From NCBI GenBank assembly GCA_003008705.1, contig PDUO01000099.1, forward strand, positions 42,666 to 106,665: a stretch of 64,000 nt of DNA. The letters are read 5' to 3'. Below the pieces are notes generated by a model. That model saw only the letters and a program-made list of their open reading frames with translations. It had not been told where the DNA came from and did not search any database. The position numbers and the translations under genes are program-made. Source of the stretch: Pezicula radicicola. Lineage: Eukaryota; Ascomycota; Leotiomycetes; Helotiales; Dermateaceae. Shown in pieces: positions 12,182 to 24,665 of this stretch (position 1 is its first letter; every line of letters begins with the position of its first letter).

Positions 12182-13124
12182 GCGATTGAGTAATATTGAC
12201 TTAGCGGATTATGTAAGGCCCTTTTCAACGGGTATGATGAACTTATATATCCTCACTTCGTTACACAACTCCAATTAGTAAGACCGAGGCATCCAAATAC
12301 CGACACCCCCCCTCAAAGTTTGCCAGTGCCACGACGTGTTTTGTTACGATTGCAAACAGTACAACTAACTACTTTCGTGGCTTTCTGATATGTGACCAAC
12401 AAGTCTGGGCGCCGTCATGAGGCGCTCCCACAAGTTCGATTATTCATGAAGTAATTACTAACACCCTCAACCCAACTCGTCCAAAAAAACATGGGAAAGA
12501 TCACTTCAACAAACTTGAGCTCAACCGATCTTCCAAAAGCTAACTCTACAGACTCGTTCTGTGCTAGTGGGCGAGCTTAATAAGACGAAATCAGGACAGG
12601 ATACGATATGTTGATCGTAGAGCCAAGAATGGGTATTCCCGTATTGGCGTGTTCTAAAAAGGCTTATCTGTACAGTACACATCGTATACGTCTGAACTTT
12701 AAGGTTATATTAATCCTTGGTTGGCATTTTGCGGCGAAGTATGTTTACTTACCTTGCTTGGTAGCTGACTACTAGCGTATGTGACTTGAAGATCGGAAAT
12801 CAGAACAGGTACTCTAGGCATAACCCTTCATTCACTTCGCCAATTGGTAAACAATTCAGCTCAGGACTTTGCATATACACACAATTGTAGCCAGACGAAG
12901 ACATCCAATTGGTCCCGTCTGTCTATCTACCTCCGCTACGCAGCCAGCTAGAACCAGCTATCCAATGACAGCCATGCCATATGTAAAACGGTAAAATATA
13001 AACAACGCCTGGGTATACTCTTCATCCCATTCTCATCTCATGCGCCTCTCTTTCCTATTCTGTCTTATAGCAAGTACCGCGTCGTTTAGGGGTATTATAC
13101 ACTACTTTCCAACACGCTTAATAA
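12182..13124. other. Intergenic, no gene seen
   Basis: About 940 bp between the MITE and the SLC35C2-like gene. I looked for the missing peroxidase 5' half here and did not find it. Contains a palindromic CTGTACAGTAC at about 12669. Nothing else stands out. Confidence 0.55.
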
Positions 13125-15137
13125 TCAATCACTATTATCCTTTTTAACACCATCTGCCGTTGAAGATACCCCTCTGGTCGTCTGAGGCCGCGGCATGATA
13201 TCACCATCGGCAGTAATGTAGGTTCCCTCATCATTATCCCAATCGTCATCCTCACCATCTGCATCACTCCCACTACCACTTCCAATCCCAGGACTTGGGT
13301 AACCAGCATGATGCTGCTTAACGACCTCCATCTGGGCATCCTCGCGCATCTTGCTGATCTTAATCCAGTTGTAGGCTGCAATGGCGCCAATTGTGACGAA
13401 GAGCCCGCTGATGTTGACAGAAGTCATTGTGTCGTGGAAGATAAGGCCTGCCGTAATGATTGTTACGACTTCCTTGAAAATTCCAGCGATGGAGAGCGTA
13501 ACGACCGAGGTGCGCTGGAGCAATGCAAACTCGGCCGATGTCATGCAGAAGGCGAGTGTGCCTGGGAATAGGAGGATAAGCGGGCCGAGGACGGGACCTT
13601 TCTTCTCCACAAGGACTTGCAGACCCCCATATAGGTTGCCGAAGCCCTCAACAGGCACTGCGAGAACGAAGAGACTGGCAAACATGATGGGTGCCAGGTA
13701 GAAGATGCTCGAGAAGGGATTTGAAGTGGCTGGGTTGCGAAGGAGAAGGATTTGGGTGAGGCCCCAGCGAAAACCGCTGAAGAAAGCGGCAGATATAACT
13801 AGGATAAAGCCTAGAGCATTGAAGGCTGTTTCTCCAGCTACCATCATTACTACCCCAACGGTCATGGTGGCTATGATGGCAACGAGGCGCCAGGACGGGA
13901 CTTCGAGGCGGAAGAGAAAGGCGAAGAGAAGGACGAAAGCCAGAGCGGAGGACTTGCACATTGCTAAATTATATGGTTAGCGAGTTAGGATGAAACGGAT
14001 TAGGCAAAACATACTGTAGAATGTCAAAGTAATAAACTTCAATGACATATTCCCCAGACCAATATCCAATCCAGTCGCCATTCCGCAGGGTCCTATTCGC
14101 GTGAGATAGAACATCTTCGTCATCAAGGGCTTCTTCAGGTCTGCCTCGTGCTGAGCCTGATCTGCATCTGGCCTGTGGGTGTTGTGTGGGTTGGATATGG
14201 AATCATATCTGGGTCGGAACTGAGGTAGGAAGAAGAGGACGAGCGACGCCAATGTGAATTGCACGAGCATGTGCATACATGTTGTGAAGAGGGGGAAGTG
14301 GAAGTCGAGGTGATCGGGTGAGAACATCCATTTGTTGTACTGGCGGGAATACGTTAGCAGAGGTCCTGATGTACAAATGAGGCCACTTACGATAGATATG
14401 GACAAGGAAAACAAATACCACATCCCTATTAGAATGCCATTGATGATACTCCTCTTGATCACATTCAAGTCGGCCTCCTTCTTCTCCTCATCTGTAACCT
14501 TTACTTCTGCTGCCACTCTCTGGTCCATTAATGTGTTCCGCCGCCGCCTCCTCTTTCTTTTACTCTTATCCTTCGACGTCAACCCGGTCTCCTCGTCATC
14601 CTGCAGTCCATCCTCCTCCGACAGATGATCCAGCTCCATATCCTCACTGGTACTCTTTGAATCGTCGTCGGACGGTCTCACGTCTCCTAATAACTTTCCT
14701 TCTTCCTCGGATATGCCCTTCGGTTGTTTGTGTGGTGATCGAGTTGAGCGTTTCGACCTCTTGTCAGCATCTAGACTCTTCATGAGACTACTTCTCCGTC
14801 TCCTATGCCCCGATGGCGCTCCCACGGCGGCGGGGTCCATCTCGATATCTCTCTCGTCTTGCGAATTCAAGGGATCAGCAGTCCGGCCAGCCTCTAGCGT
14901 CCATTCGCCGCGGGAAAGGTGTTCGTCGCTCGAGCGCGTCAGAAGATCAGAAACGGTGGGCAGTCGACTCAAGCCCGGGTGAGACGACCGGCGGAAGGAT
15001 TGGGGAGCGGTTGGGTAAGCTGGAGATGATTGCTCGGTGTGTGGTGAAGAGGAAGAAGAAGATATATCTGGTTCACGGTCACCGCGTTTCGCTGTCGCTG
15101 TAGTAGAAGAAGAAGAGGGCACGCAGTGATCATCCAT
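13125..15137 (-). CDS. SLC35C2-like nucleotide-sugar/triose-phosphate transporter family membrane protein
   Basis: Exons 15137-14391, 14339-14015 and 13963-13125 give 636 residues. Residues 1-220 are a hydrophilic, Ser/Arg/Asp-rich cytosolic tail with acidic and basic clusters (KRKRRRRRN). The rest is a TPT/EamA-type ten-helix carrier: WYLFSLSISI-YNKWMFS, GPCGMATGLDIGLGNMSL, FITLTFYTMCKSSALAFVL, FRWGLTQILLLRN, VTLSIAGIFKEVVTI, NISGLFVTIGAIAAYNWIK, then an acidic tail. These are hallmarks of the SLC35C2 branch (Golgi/secretory pathway). Both introns are 51 bp. The first is a multiple of three without an in-frame stop, so its retention would add 17 residues inside the first membrane helix. The ATG at 15137 opens the frame; upstream is a CT-rich (minus strand) leader. 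Confidence 0.9.
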
Positions 15138-16510
15138 AATTGCTGTTCATTGAGTGAAATATCGCTAAGGGCCCTGTGCTGGACCGGTACGTCGAGGGCG
15201 GAGTGGCACACCCTGGTCCAAGCCCTAGGGGCTGCACAGGAGCGCGAAACACGATTCGTTCGTAGTGTTTTATAACGGGGCGGATGAGATCTTGGCTCAG
15301 CAGTTGGCAGATTTGATCAGGGGAATGGCGCCGCCGCACTGAAAGGAGGTGTGGTTGTACAGGGGATGTGAAGGAGGGCAGAAGCAGAAGAAGAAGAGAG
15401 AGGGCGTGCGGAAAAAAAACAAAGACAAAAAACAACAACTGACACCCGCTGCAAAAGATGTCTCAGAATAGTGATCTTGTATCTGATGTTTATTAGACTA
15501 CTTTGTCACTGTAGAGAAAGAGAGAGAGAGAGAGGGAGAGATGGGACAAGATACTTTGTAGGCGGTATGCTGATGACACAGTGTTTCAGTTCCACCACCA
15601 AACCTTCCCCTCCCCTCTCCCTAGGTGCTCGTAGCGAGCTCAAGTGATCTCATCAACTGAAGAAAAGAGAGGCTGGTGAAAGCCACAGCACAGCCAGTGG
15701 CAGTCACGCGAGCGAACCCTACTGTACGGATCTACGAATACAGGGCAACGAAATGAATTGCCAAGGTAGGTACTGTACAGTACAAAGTATTCGACAAGAC
15801 AAGACAAGATAAGACAATAGCTACGAAATACAGTACAGCCAGCATTTCCCAGTACGAATTAGAAAGTATCAGATGAGAAAACTTGGAAGTCGCCGACGTT
15901 GTTGTCAGGACCAGGTGTTGCGAGATGCAACTACTTGGTATCTACGGTGTAGACAGACTACAGGCTGGTAGGTTCAGGGCTATAGGCTTGGTTACTACCA
16001 TATGGGCCATCTTATGGGCATCTTGTGGGCGGTGAAAGCCAAGCTACAGGCATCTCCGTGGTTACTGACTTATTGACTTGGCTGTTGTTCAGTGAACTAT
16101 CAACACGGAAAATTTAATATCTGGCGTCGCCCTACAGCTACTCGGTCGAGTCGGTGTGCTGTATGTGGAGAATCATAAGGCAGCATCGCATATGTATGAG
16201 TGCTCGCCTTCTCTTTTCCTCTGGCTGTGCTTTGCACATCACATCACTGCTCTGACTGCCGTGATTCCAGAAAGCTAAAGGCCCTGGTGGGCTGATAGTG
16301 ACAGTTACAGTTACCTACCAATTCCTTTCTCATCTGCCGCTTTTGTGTGCAAAACAAGTCAATTCGCATTCTCGCACTTCCCAGCATATACTTCTGTACT
16401 GTACCTATTTGCGTCAAGTTGTAATTAATCGCGGACAGAGAAATCCACCTTGACCCCCATCTCATTCCAATGATGAGTTGGCATTGGAGGTTTGGAAACC
16501 CAATCCGTAC
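15138..16510. other. Long intergenic region with simple repeats, no gene seen
   Basis: Probable leader and promoter of the SLC35C2-like gene. Contains an AG microsatellite (15519-15534), a GACAA/GATAA pentamer run (about 15794-15816) and several CTGTACAGTAC-type palindromes (about 15770-15785). No convincing coding frame on either strand. Confidence 0.55.
15519..15534. repeat. (AG)n microsatellite
   Basis: Eight AG units, followed by imperfect GGGAGAG, in the presumed 5' leader of the SLC35C2-like gene. Confidence 0.85.
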
Positions 16511-16585
16511 NNNNNNNNNNNNNNNNNNNNNNNNNNNNNNNNNNNNNNNNNNNNNNNNNNNNNNNNNNNNNNNNNNNNNNNNNNN
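16511..16585. other. Assembly gap (75 Ns)
   Basis: A run of undetermined bases followed directly by nine C residues. A homopolymer C tract probably caused the break. True gap length is unknown. Confidence 1.
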
Positions 16586-17261
16586 CCCCCCCCCAATTCC
16601 TCAAAACTTCATCTAAGCATACTATACATGTGAAGAGTTCTTCAGACTTTAAGTAATGTCGCAGTGCTGTTCCATATTCCATATTCCATATTCCATATCT
16701 CATATTCCAGATCCCGATATCTTCTTCAAGGGTTCTCTCTAGTCAGCGAATCACATTTTCTCCCAGTGCTCACTACCATGACGACCATCTTCAGCCACAG
16801 TTACCCCACGAAACACGCCCTGGGACTTTTGGCTGTTCGAATCTTACACCTTCTCTCCTGCTGTGTGAGGGCCATTACGTCCATCTAATGTACGCAGAGA
16901 AAAGAGTTCCACTTCACCAATTCGCTTCAACTCCCTTACTCCATTTCCATTCTCGAGCTAAGATGGCTTACTCACACCGTGGCGCGGGTTGTGCGGTTCC
17001 CCTTCCGAAAGCTGGAGGACGAGGCATCGTGAACACGACGGCTGCCCCGCGTCTCAACGGATCAGCTTGAGCTGGAGCTTGGCCTCAAGCTCATCGTCCT
17101 CAATTACCCCAACTGTTCCTCGAAATCACATCAAATCAAGTCTAGGTGCTCATCAACCCACAAATTCACCTTGAATCCCTTGGTAAACTCTTGCTTCTTC
17201 CGAGCTAGCCGGTGTTCCCAACTACGTCCTGCTTCTGCTTGTACCTAGCTACTACAGTACC
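16586..17261. other. Intergenic, upstream of the GH15 gene
   Basis: Holds a short tandem TTCCATA heptamer array (16670-16698, about four units) and the presumed GH15 promoter. Short open frames here have no recognisable protein content. Confidence 0.5.
16670..16698. repeat. Tandem TTCCATA heptamer, about 4 copies
   Basis: Direct head-to-tail copies of TTCCATA just downstream of the assembly gap. No gene overlaps it. Confidence 0.9.
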
Positions 17262-19754
17262 ATGGAGCGCCTTACGGCTACAGCGGGCACGAACGAGACG
17301 ATTCGCACACACAAGCAAGGCTACTTGCCAATTGAGAACTATGGCCTGATTGGAAACATGCGAACCTGTGCTCTGGTGGGCATCGATGGCAGTGTGGATT
17401 TCATGTGCTGGTGAATATCCCAGTTCAAATCAATTTAACAATGCACCTACTTCCCCTTCTCTCTGTCGTGTACTGTTACTTGTAGCTGCATTGGTGGACT
17501 TTCAAAGTACTCCAACTAATTAATTTATTTTCAGGCCGGAGTTCGACTCCCCCTCCATCTTCTGCCGACTCCTTGATAAGGACAAGGGTGGTTTCTTTAC
17601 CATTTGCCCACCTCCAACCGTGACCTTTACCACGAAGCAACAATATTTACCCTCGTCAAATATTCTCCAGACCAGATATATCCATGAAGATGGTGTGACC
17701 GACCTGATTGACTTCTTCCCACGCCCGAAGACGAGCAATGTGGTCACCAAGACACCGACACAAATGCCCTTTCGAGAGTCTATTTCGGTCCAAGACGAAT
17801 TGAAGAGATGGCTGGTTCGCAGGGTCGAGTGTATTCGTGGTTTTGTGGATTTAGGTATGGTGTTGTCATATCTATCTTTAACGAGTGCAATTCCTTGTCG
17901 CCCTCATATTGGTAGTTAGCTAGACTTGTTGTCGCTTGACTTACCATGATTGATTGAATCTTGCTCTTTCCCTATTCTAGAATGCCAATCCCACAAATAT
18001 TTCAAGTGCTCAGAAACATCTGGAATTTATCTGAAATTTTGCTGACATTACATCTCAGATGTTGAAATATTTCCCGCCTTTGACTATGCAAGTGCAGAGC
18101 ATACGGTTGAGATCATCGTGCCCGATCTTCCTCGTGGTTCTACCGAAAGCAAGACCGTACTTTTCACCAGCAAGAACTTGAAGATTCAGATTGATGTTAC
18201 AATAGACCATGGCGAGGAGTCTGACGCGTGTCCATCTGTTCTGTTTACTAAGGAGAAGCGTGAGGGTATGCTCAGCGAGGGCGTTGTGGCTCATATACAT
18301 CTGGGAGAGGGCCAAGCTATCTCTTTTGTTCTGCGCGATGACATTCCAAATCACGTAACCAATGTTGTGACAACTGAAGTTCTAGGTACGCTCTGGCCCT
18401 GGGTCATCATACCAACCCACTTACTAGATTGATTTATGAAATCTCTTGGCTAACAACGTTAGATCGCCAACAACATGATACTCAGGCGTACTGGTTCAAT
18501 TGGATTTCCAAGAGTAAATACAAAGGCCGCTGGCAAGAGGCTGTCTCCAGGAGTCTGTTGATCCTAAAGATGCTTACTTATGAGCCTACTGGCGCTATCG
18601 TTGCAGCTCCGACCTTTTCAATCCCAGAGGATATTGGTGGTGTTCGGTGAGCAGTCCTCGTTTCCGCAATCAAGTCAAGTTATTGACCAATCTTCAGTAA
18701 CTGGGACTACCGCTACTGCTGGGTTCGTGACTCGAGTTTTACCATCTACATTCTCCTCAGAATGGGCTTTACTGAAGAAGCAGATGCCTACATGAAATTC
18801 ATCAGTGACCGTTTCCGTCTTTCACGAGATGCGTCTGGTGCCTTACCAATCATGTTTACAATCAGAGGCGACACAGATATTCCCGAGATTGAGCTCGATC
18901 ATCTGGCAGGTTACAAAGATAGCAAGCCTGTACGCATAGGAAACGGAGCAGCATTCCACCAACAATTCGATATCTATGGCGAACTGATGGACGCCATCTA
19001 CCTGTACAACAAATATGGGAACCCAATCACTTGGGAACAATGGGTCGCTGTTCGGGAAATCGTTGATTATGCAATGACCATTGCTAAAGACCCCGATATG
19101 TCAATCTGGGAAGTGCGCAACAAAAAGCAAAACTTTGTTTATTCCAAGATTATGCTATGGGTTGCATTTGACCGCGGTCTCCGCCTTGCTGACAAGCGAT
19201 GCCTACCCTGTCCTCATCGTGCACAATGGCTAGCAATGAGAGATGAACTATACGAGGAGATCATGACCAAAGGCTACAGCACAAACATCGAATCCTTTAT
19301 CCAAAGTTACGAAAGCGGAGATATCCTCGACTCATCAATCCTCATCGCACCCCTCGTCTTCTTCATCTCCCCAAACGACCCCCGCTTCCTGCGAACAATA
19401 GATCGAATCCTAAAAGCCCCTGAAAAGGGAGGCCTAACAAGTGCGGGTCTAGTCTACCGTTACAATACCGAACATTCAGAAGATGGTGTTGGTGGTCGAG
19501 AAGGCGCATTTAGTATGTGTACGTTTTGGCTTGTGGAAGCTCTAACTCGTGCTGGTGTTTACGAGTCTAAGTACCTGGTTCGTGCTGTTAGTATTTTTGA
19601 GAATATGCTCAGTTTCTCTAATCACTTGGGGATGTTTTCGGAGGAGATCTCACAGACTGGTGAACAATTGGGGAATACGCCACAGGCTTTTAGTCATTTG
19701 GCTTTTATTAGTGCTGCGTTTAATATTGATCGTGCTACGCAGTTTAGGAGGTAG
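17262..19754 (+). CDS. Glycoside hydrolase family 15 protein (glucoamylase/trehalase-like, intracellular)
   Basis: Exons 17262-17410, 17535-17854, 18059-18385, 18463-18646 and 18698-19754 sum to 2037 nt, 678 residues. The N-terminal block [37 protein letters not shown] is typical of bacterial-type GH15 enzymes (trehalases and related glucoamylase-like proteins) and differs from secreted starch glucoamylases. A beta-sandwich N-domain is followed by an (alpha/alpha)6 barrel: [15 protein letters not shown] at residues 328-342, then GLVYRYNT, and [22 protein letters not shown] near the C-terminus with the probable catalytic Glu. No signal peptide, so cytosolic action, perhaps on trehalose or another alpha-glucoside. 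The DNA of the last exon starts at an AG|T that restores Arg-Asn in the conserved motif, which fixes that splice site. Substrate not deducible. Confidence 0.93.
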
Positions 19755-20057
19755 TTTATTGCACTTTGCTTTCTTCTGGGAGTGGTGGTATTTTTGACTC
19801 TCCAGTAGAAAGCAGCCGCAGTGTAGTGTAGCCCGGGTGTGCTTATCTAGACATCACATTAAACTTATACTTTCTTACTGTGACGGATTATAAAGCTTAG
19901 GCTTAAAATTCATTATTTTGATAATACTATACTATCGCTTGAGGTTCTCTGTATGATGCAATCGAGGAGTTCATATCCTCTATTCCCCTAGAACTCCTAA
20001 ACACCACTAACTCCATCGCGTCCCGCCCAAATTTCGCATGATTCTATTTCTTTTCAC
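19755..20057. other. Short convergent intergenic spacer
   Basis: 3' flanks of the GH15 gene (plus) and the RRM protein gene (minus). Nothing recognisable. Confidence 0.5.
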
Positions 20058-21179
20058 CTATCCCAAGACCCTGAGTCCACCCTTTGTTTTGCTACCAACC
20101 TTCTGTACTCCGGCACCTGTCTTATCCATCTTGCTGTTTCCATTGTTACCGCCCTTTCCGCCCTTGCCCTTATGCTTTCCCTTCTTATCCTTAGGTGTAA
20201 CGGCTTTGATTTCCGTGGTACTACGTCGCAACAAGACTGGGTGACTGCCAATATACTTGCCCTGCATATCTCTCGCCGCCTGGAAGAATTCATCTCCGTC
20301 GCTAAAACTGACAAATCCGTATCCCTTACTCTTCATAGTTCGTTTGTCGCGGATGACACGTGCTTTTTGAACTGATGGCCAGCGAGAGAAAGCCTTGTGC
20401 AAAGATTCGTCCGAGACTTCACCCGCGAGGTTGCCGACAAATAAGCGGAAGTGTGCTGGGTCCCATTCAAGAAGAGAAGAGTCGGTCCACTGTGTTCCAC
20501 CACCGGTTCTGACGACTGTTTGTTGCTTCCCATCTTTGCCGGTCACAACTGATGCAACACCTGTATCTGCATCAGCAGCACTGGCTACCGCTTGGCTACT
20601 CATTGACGGTCCGTCAGGTCTTCCAAGTGGTGCTGAGTTTGCGCTTGTTGCAGCTCCAGATCCCTGTCCGTTGTTAAATTGGCGTGGCGCACTGCCCTGA
20701 TATCCTCTTCCGGCAGCGGACTCGTCCTTGCTAGCGTACGCGCTTTGCCATTGTGCAATCTGAGCTGCCATCTCTGGGTCCTCCTCATAGGGGCCTCGTC
20801 CACGTCCTGCACTATCTTGACCTGGGAGCGGGAAGGGGTTTCGGATTTGGGGCGCGCCATACTCGGCTTGTGGTGCTTCGTACGAAGGATATGATTGTTG
20901 ACTGCTATAAGCAGGCGCAGGTGCTGGTTGCTGATATGATTGATATGCTGGCTGAGGCGCAACTACGGATCTAGGCGCAAAGCCTTGGAAGGCACCTCCT
21001 CCACCACCTCCGTAACTTCCATTGCCGCTGCTCGAATAGGTTGGTTGCGATGCATATGCGGGCTTGAAGCCTGATGAAGGATTCGAAGACGCTGGTGGTC
21101 GTGCTGGAAGAGATGGATGGGCTGAAGAGTTCGAGGTGCGATTGTTGGAGGAGAGACCTGGTGGTGGTGGATAGGACAT
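20058..21179 (-). CDS. RRM RNA-binding protein, RBM42-like
   Basis: Single exon of 373 residues. Residues 1-220 are low-complexity, rich in Pro, Ser, Gly, Tyr and Gln, with a Gly run. One RRM follows near residues 243-325: RNP2-like FRLFVGNLAGEV and RNP1 KGYGFVSFSD, with AFSRWPSVQKARVIRDKRT between them, the pattern of the human RBM42 RRM. The C-terminus is a Lys/Gly-rich basic tail (KGKHKGKGGKGG). RBM42 proteins act in mRNA processing and associate with spliceosomal U4/U6.U5 components, so a nuclear splicing role is likely by homology. The ATG at 21179 precedes SYPPPPGLSS, a typical start for this family. Confidence 0.92.
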   Translation of the reverse strand: MSYPPPPGLSSNNRTSNSSAHPSLPARPPASSNPSSGFKPAYASQPTYSSSGNGSYGGGGGGAFQGFAPRSVVAPQPAYQSYQQPAPAPAYSSQQSYPSYEAPQAEYGAPQIRNPFPLPGQDSAGRGRGPYEEDPEMAAQIAQWQSAYASKDESAAGRGYQGSAPRQFNNGQGSGAATSANSAPLGRPDGPSMSSQAVASAADADTGVASVVTGKDGKQQTVVRTGGGTQWTDSSLLEWDPAHFRLFVGNLAGEVSDESLHKAFSRWPSVQKARVIRDKRTMKSKGYGFVSFSDGDEFFQAARDMQGKYIGSHPVLLRRSTTEIKAVTPKDKKGKHKGKGGKGGNNGNSKMDKTGAGVQKVGSKTKGGLRVLG

Positions 21180-22658
21180 GATGAACGTCTGTACGATAGA
21201 ACTTCTTGATGTATTAGACGTACCTCTTGCGCCTTGTCTGACGCAGTGGTGTTGCGCGTGAAAACCCGCGGATGTGGCAACTAGATGTACTTGGGATGAC
21301 TGTTGGATGAGTTTGAGGACTTTGAAGGGGGGGGTGTCTGTCTTGTACTTTAGGTGTATGAAGTGGTAGGTACAACTGAGGACGAGGTAGTGGCGGAGTG
21401 GTAGCCGTCGTTGCCGTCGCGATTGTTGCTTGCTGTTTGTCGAGGCTGGCAGAGGCTCGATTTCGCAAGAATCTTAGCGAGAGACTAGTCAGAACTGGGT
21501 TGGTGCCGGAATTAAAGTATTTCCGTATATCACGTGCTTAGTGGGGTGTTGGCGTTGACCTAGGCCAGAATAATAGCGGCCGTTTACTAGTCAAGACCAA
21601 GAGACTGGACGTCAATTGGCAAAAAGTCAGCGCAAATGATTCAGACGAGATGTGTACTAGTAACAATCAGACAATGCACTTCCAATGCAGCCAGAGTCTA
21701 GAAGTCTAGAGTGCTGCCATTACTCAACAGCTCCAACAATTATCAACACAGCCGTGCTGGAAGTTCGGTTGAGAGCGGGGATTATTACCTTGCACGTCCA
21801 CGGTCCACCAAACTTCTTCCTTGCTGACATTGCTGTAGTGGGGGTTTTGACCGCCGTCATGTGCGATGCTTCAAATGGCTCCGAGTTTTGCCTTTCAGAG
21901 CTCTGAATAATCAACAAATATTGGGGGCACCAGGGGCGGGTTCTTTTCGCATTCGCCTGGAAGCCAGTTATAGGCTTGTTGTCGCCCATGGCAGGCATGG
22001 TGACAGCAGCTGAGTTCAGACGAACCCATTCATCAAATGGTATTGTATGAAAGGTACTTCAGTACTTAGGTACTACTGCACGACAATTGCATATCAGCCA
22101 GCCTCATAAAGTAAGTAGGTATTTGTAAGTAGGAGGGACAGTCCAGCACAGTAATAAGTCCCTCATCTTCGATCGGACACTAGGAATCAACACCTCAAAC
22201 ACCGCTCATGGATATCCATCTCATTCCGCTGCAACTCTCTTCATTCTGATACGCATGTCCCAAGCAAAAGCAAAGCGAAGCAGAGCAAAGCAAAACGCAA
22301 AAACGTTGTTGCGACTACTGTCTGAAGTTTTAACTTCTTCCTGTCATGCCCCGTCTGATCAGTTCCACCAATTCTGCTGGCTTGTATGGGCTCAAACCCT
22401 GCGCCGGGCAATCCGTACAAGGCTTGCGAACTGTTTGGGTTGCCCACGCTTGCTTCCTGAATCGCTCTGGGACGGACTACAGTACAGCCTAGCGCCGTTT
22501 CGGCGTACTAAGCAACCACAGACTGCCCCTCTACTATTTCTCGTGCAGCCCAACCTTTGCCGTAACTCTCTCTCTTTCTCCTTCTTTCCTCCGACAACAA
22601 ACAAAATCTTGAGAATCCCCTCAACAATCATCTCCCAAATACATCCATATCCGCCAAT
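21180..22658. other. Long divergent intergenic region (RRM gene / gnd1)
   Basis: About 1.5 kb between the start codons of the RBM42-like gene (minus) and 6-phosphogluconate dehydrogenase (plus). It should hold both promoters. A short plus-strand frame at 21685-21906 has no family resemblance. Repeated ACTTAGGTACT-type motifs occur at about 22060-22120. The stretch just before gnd1 is CT-rich, typical of strongly expressed fungal genes. Confidence 0.5.
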
Positions 22659-24665
22659 ATGACTGAAGCAGTGTAAGTCCCCTCCATTCTTCTGTTCAAC
22701 TCTATCCTGCTCTCTACCCCACCATCGTCATCAAACCGCCCGCCCGCCCGCCAAAAGATCTCAACAGCGACCCCACCACAATTGCTGAAATCCCTTTCGG
22801 CGATTGATTGGGAGTGAACAACATCCATGACTTTGCTCTGCTTGCTTGAGAAGCTCTCGCAGAAATGGCACTGTATTGTTCCGCTGGTTGGAGTCTACTT
22901 CGGCCTCAAGTTTTGTTCAACACACTGTTTGCCAGCCTGCGGGGCGGTGCGCGGACCCCTCCATCAACATGAATATCTACATTTTATCCTCAACGCTTCA
23001 CCACTCATACTACAATGGCCATGCTGATCAGCGAGCAGTGCAGATTTCGGCCTTATCGGCTTGGCCGTCATGGGTCAGAACATCATCCTAAATGCCGCCG
23101 ATCACGGGTTCACCGTCTGCGCCTTCAACCGTACCGTCTCCAAGGTTGACCACTTCCTTGCCAATGAGGCTCAAGGTAAGCATTGGTTCTCCACTTCAAG
23201 TACCTAGAACTCATGGCTAACTCCGATTGTCTCTGCAGGAAAGTCAATTGTCGGTGCCCACTCAATCGAAGAATTTGCCAGCAAGCTCAAGAAACCCCGC
23301 CGCATGATGATGTTGGTCATGGCCGGAAAGCCAGTCGACGACTTCATTGAGACTCTTCTTCCATACTGCGAGAAAGGCGATATCATCATTGACGGTGGTA
23401 ACTCCCATTTCCCTGATACCACCCGCAGGACAAAATACTTGGCGGCAAAGGGTATCCGCTTTATTGGCGCTGGCGTCTCTGGTGGTGAGGAGGGTGCCCG
23501 TTATGGGCCATCTATGATGCCCGGTGGAAATGAGGAGGCCTGGCCCTTCATTAAGGAAATTTTCCAGAGCATCGCTGCCAAGTCTGATGGCGAGCCTTGC
23601 TGTGAGTGGGTTGGTGACGAGGGTGCTGGTCACTACGTCAAGATGGTGCACAACGGTATCGAGTACGGTGACATGCAACTGATTTGCGAAGTACGTTCTA
23701 CTCAAAATCCCACATTTTTGCCATACTCATAAAATACAGGCCTACGATATCATGAAGCGTGGTCTGGGTATGCCAGACAAGGAGATCGGTGATGTCTTCA
23801 CCAAGTGGAACAAGGGTGTCCTTGATTCCTTCTTGATTGAGATTACCCGCGACATCATGTACTTCAACGACGATGACGGAACTCCACTTCTTGAGAAGAT
23901 TATGGATTCTGCTGGGCAAAAGGGTACCGGAAAGTGGACTGCTATCAACGCTCTGGATCTTGGTATGCCCGTCACCTTGATCGCAGAGGCCGTGCTTTCC
24001 CGTTGTCTGTCCTCCATCAAGGCTGAGCGTACTCGTGCCTCAAAGGTCCTCAAATTCGTTGGCCGATCGAACAAGTTTGAGGGTAACAAGGAGCAATTCC
24101 TTGATGATTTGGAGCAGGCTTTGTACGCCTCAAAGATTATTTCATACGCACAAGGTTTCATGCTCATGCAAGAGGTACGAAACTATCCCCATTGACAAAC
24201 TTGCACCCAGCTGATAATTTCTAGGCTGCCAAGGAGTACAAGTGGAAGTTGAACAAGCCATCCATCGCCTTGATGTGGCGTGGAGGATGTATCATTCGAT
24301 CTGTTTTCCTCAAGGACATCACCGCAGCTTACCGCACCAACCCAGACCTCGAGAACTTGCTCTTCAGCGACTTCTTCAACAAGGCCATCCACGTCGCTCA
24401 ACCTGGATGGAGAGATGTTGTTTCCAAGGCTGCTCTTCTCGGCATACCAACACCTGCTTTCAGCACTGCCCTCAGCTGGTTTGACGGTTACCGCACCAAG
24501 GATCTTCCCGCAAACTTGCTCCAGGCACAAAGAGATTACTTCGGTGCCCACACTTTCAAGATCAAGCCAGAGTTTGCCAACGCGAAATACCCAGCTGACC
24601 AGAACATCCACGTCAACTGGACTGGACGTGGAGGAAATGTGTCTGCATCAACGTACCAGGCATAG
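22659..24665 (+). CDS. gnd1: 6-phosphogluconate dehydrogenase, decarboxylating (NADP+)
   Basis: Oxidises 6-phosphogluconate to ribulose 5-phosphate in the cytosolic pentose phosphate pathway, yielding NADPH. Exons 22659-22672, 23039-23175, 23239-23690, 23740-24174 and 24225-24665 sum to 1479 nt, 492 residues, the normal fungal length. N-terminal NADP Rossmann motif [13 protein letters not shown] (residues 7-19). The family signature appears as [12 protein letters not shown], and substrate/catalytic blocks as [16 protein letters not shown] and [14 protein letters not shown]. The first exon is only 14 nt and the first intron 366 bp, against about 50-64 bp for the others. The CT-rich leader suggests strong expression. 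The C-terminal FHVNWTG-type end is present as [10 protein letters not shown]. Confidence 0.98.

Noticed and set aside
16511..16594. Gap plus C9 run as a hidden third MITE copy
   Set aside because: The bases after the C-run (AATTCCTCAAAAC) do not match the TAAA...AATGTTA core of the terminal repeats.
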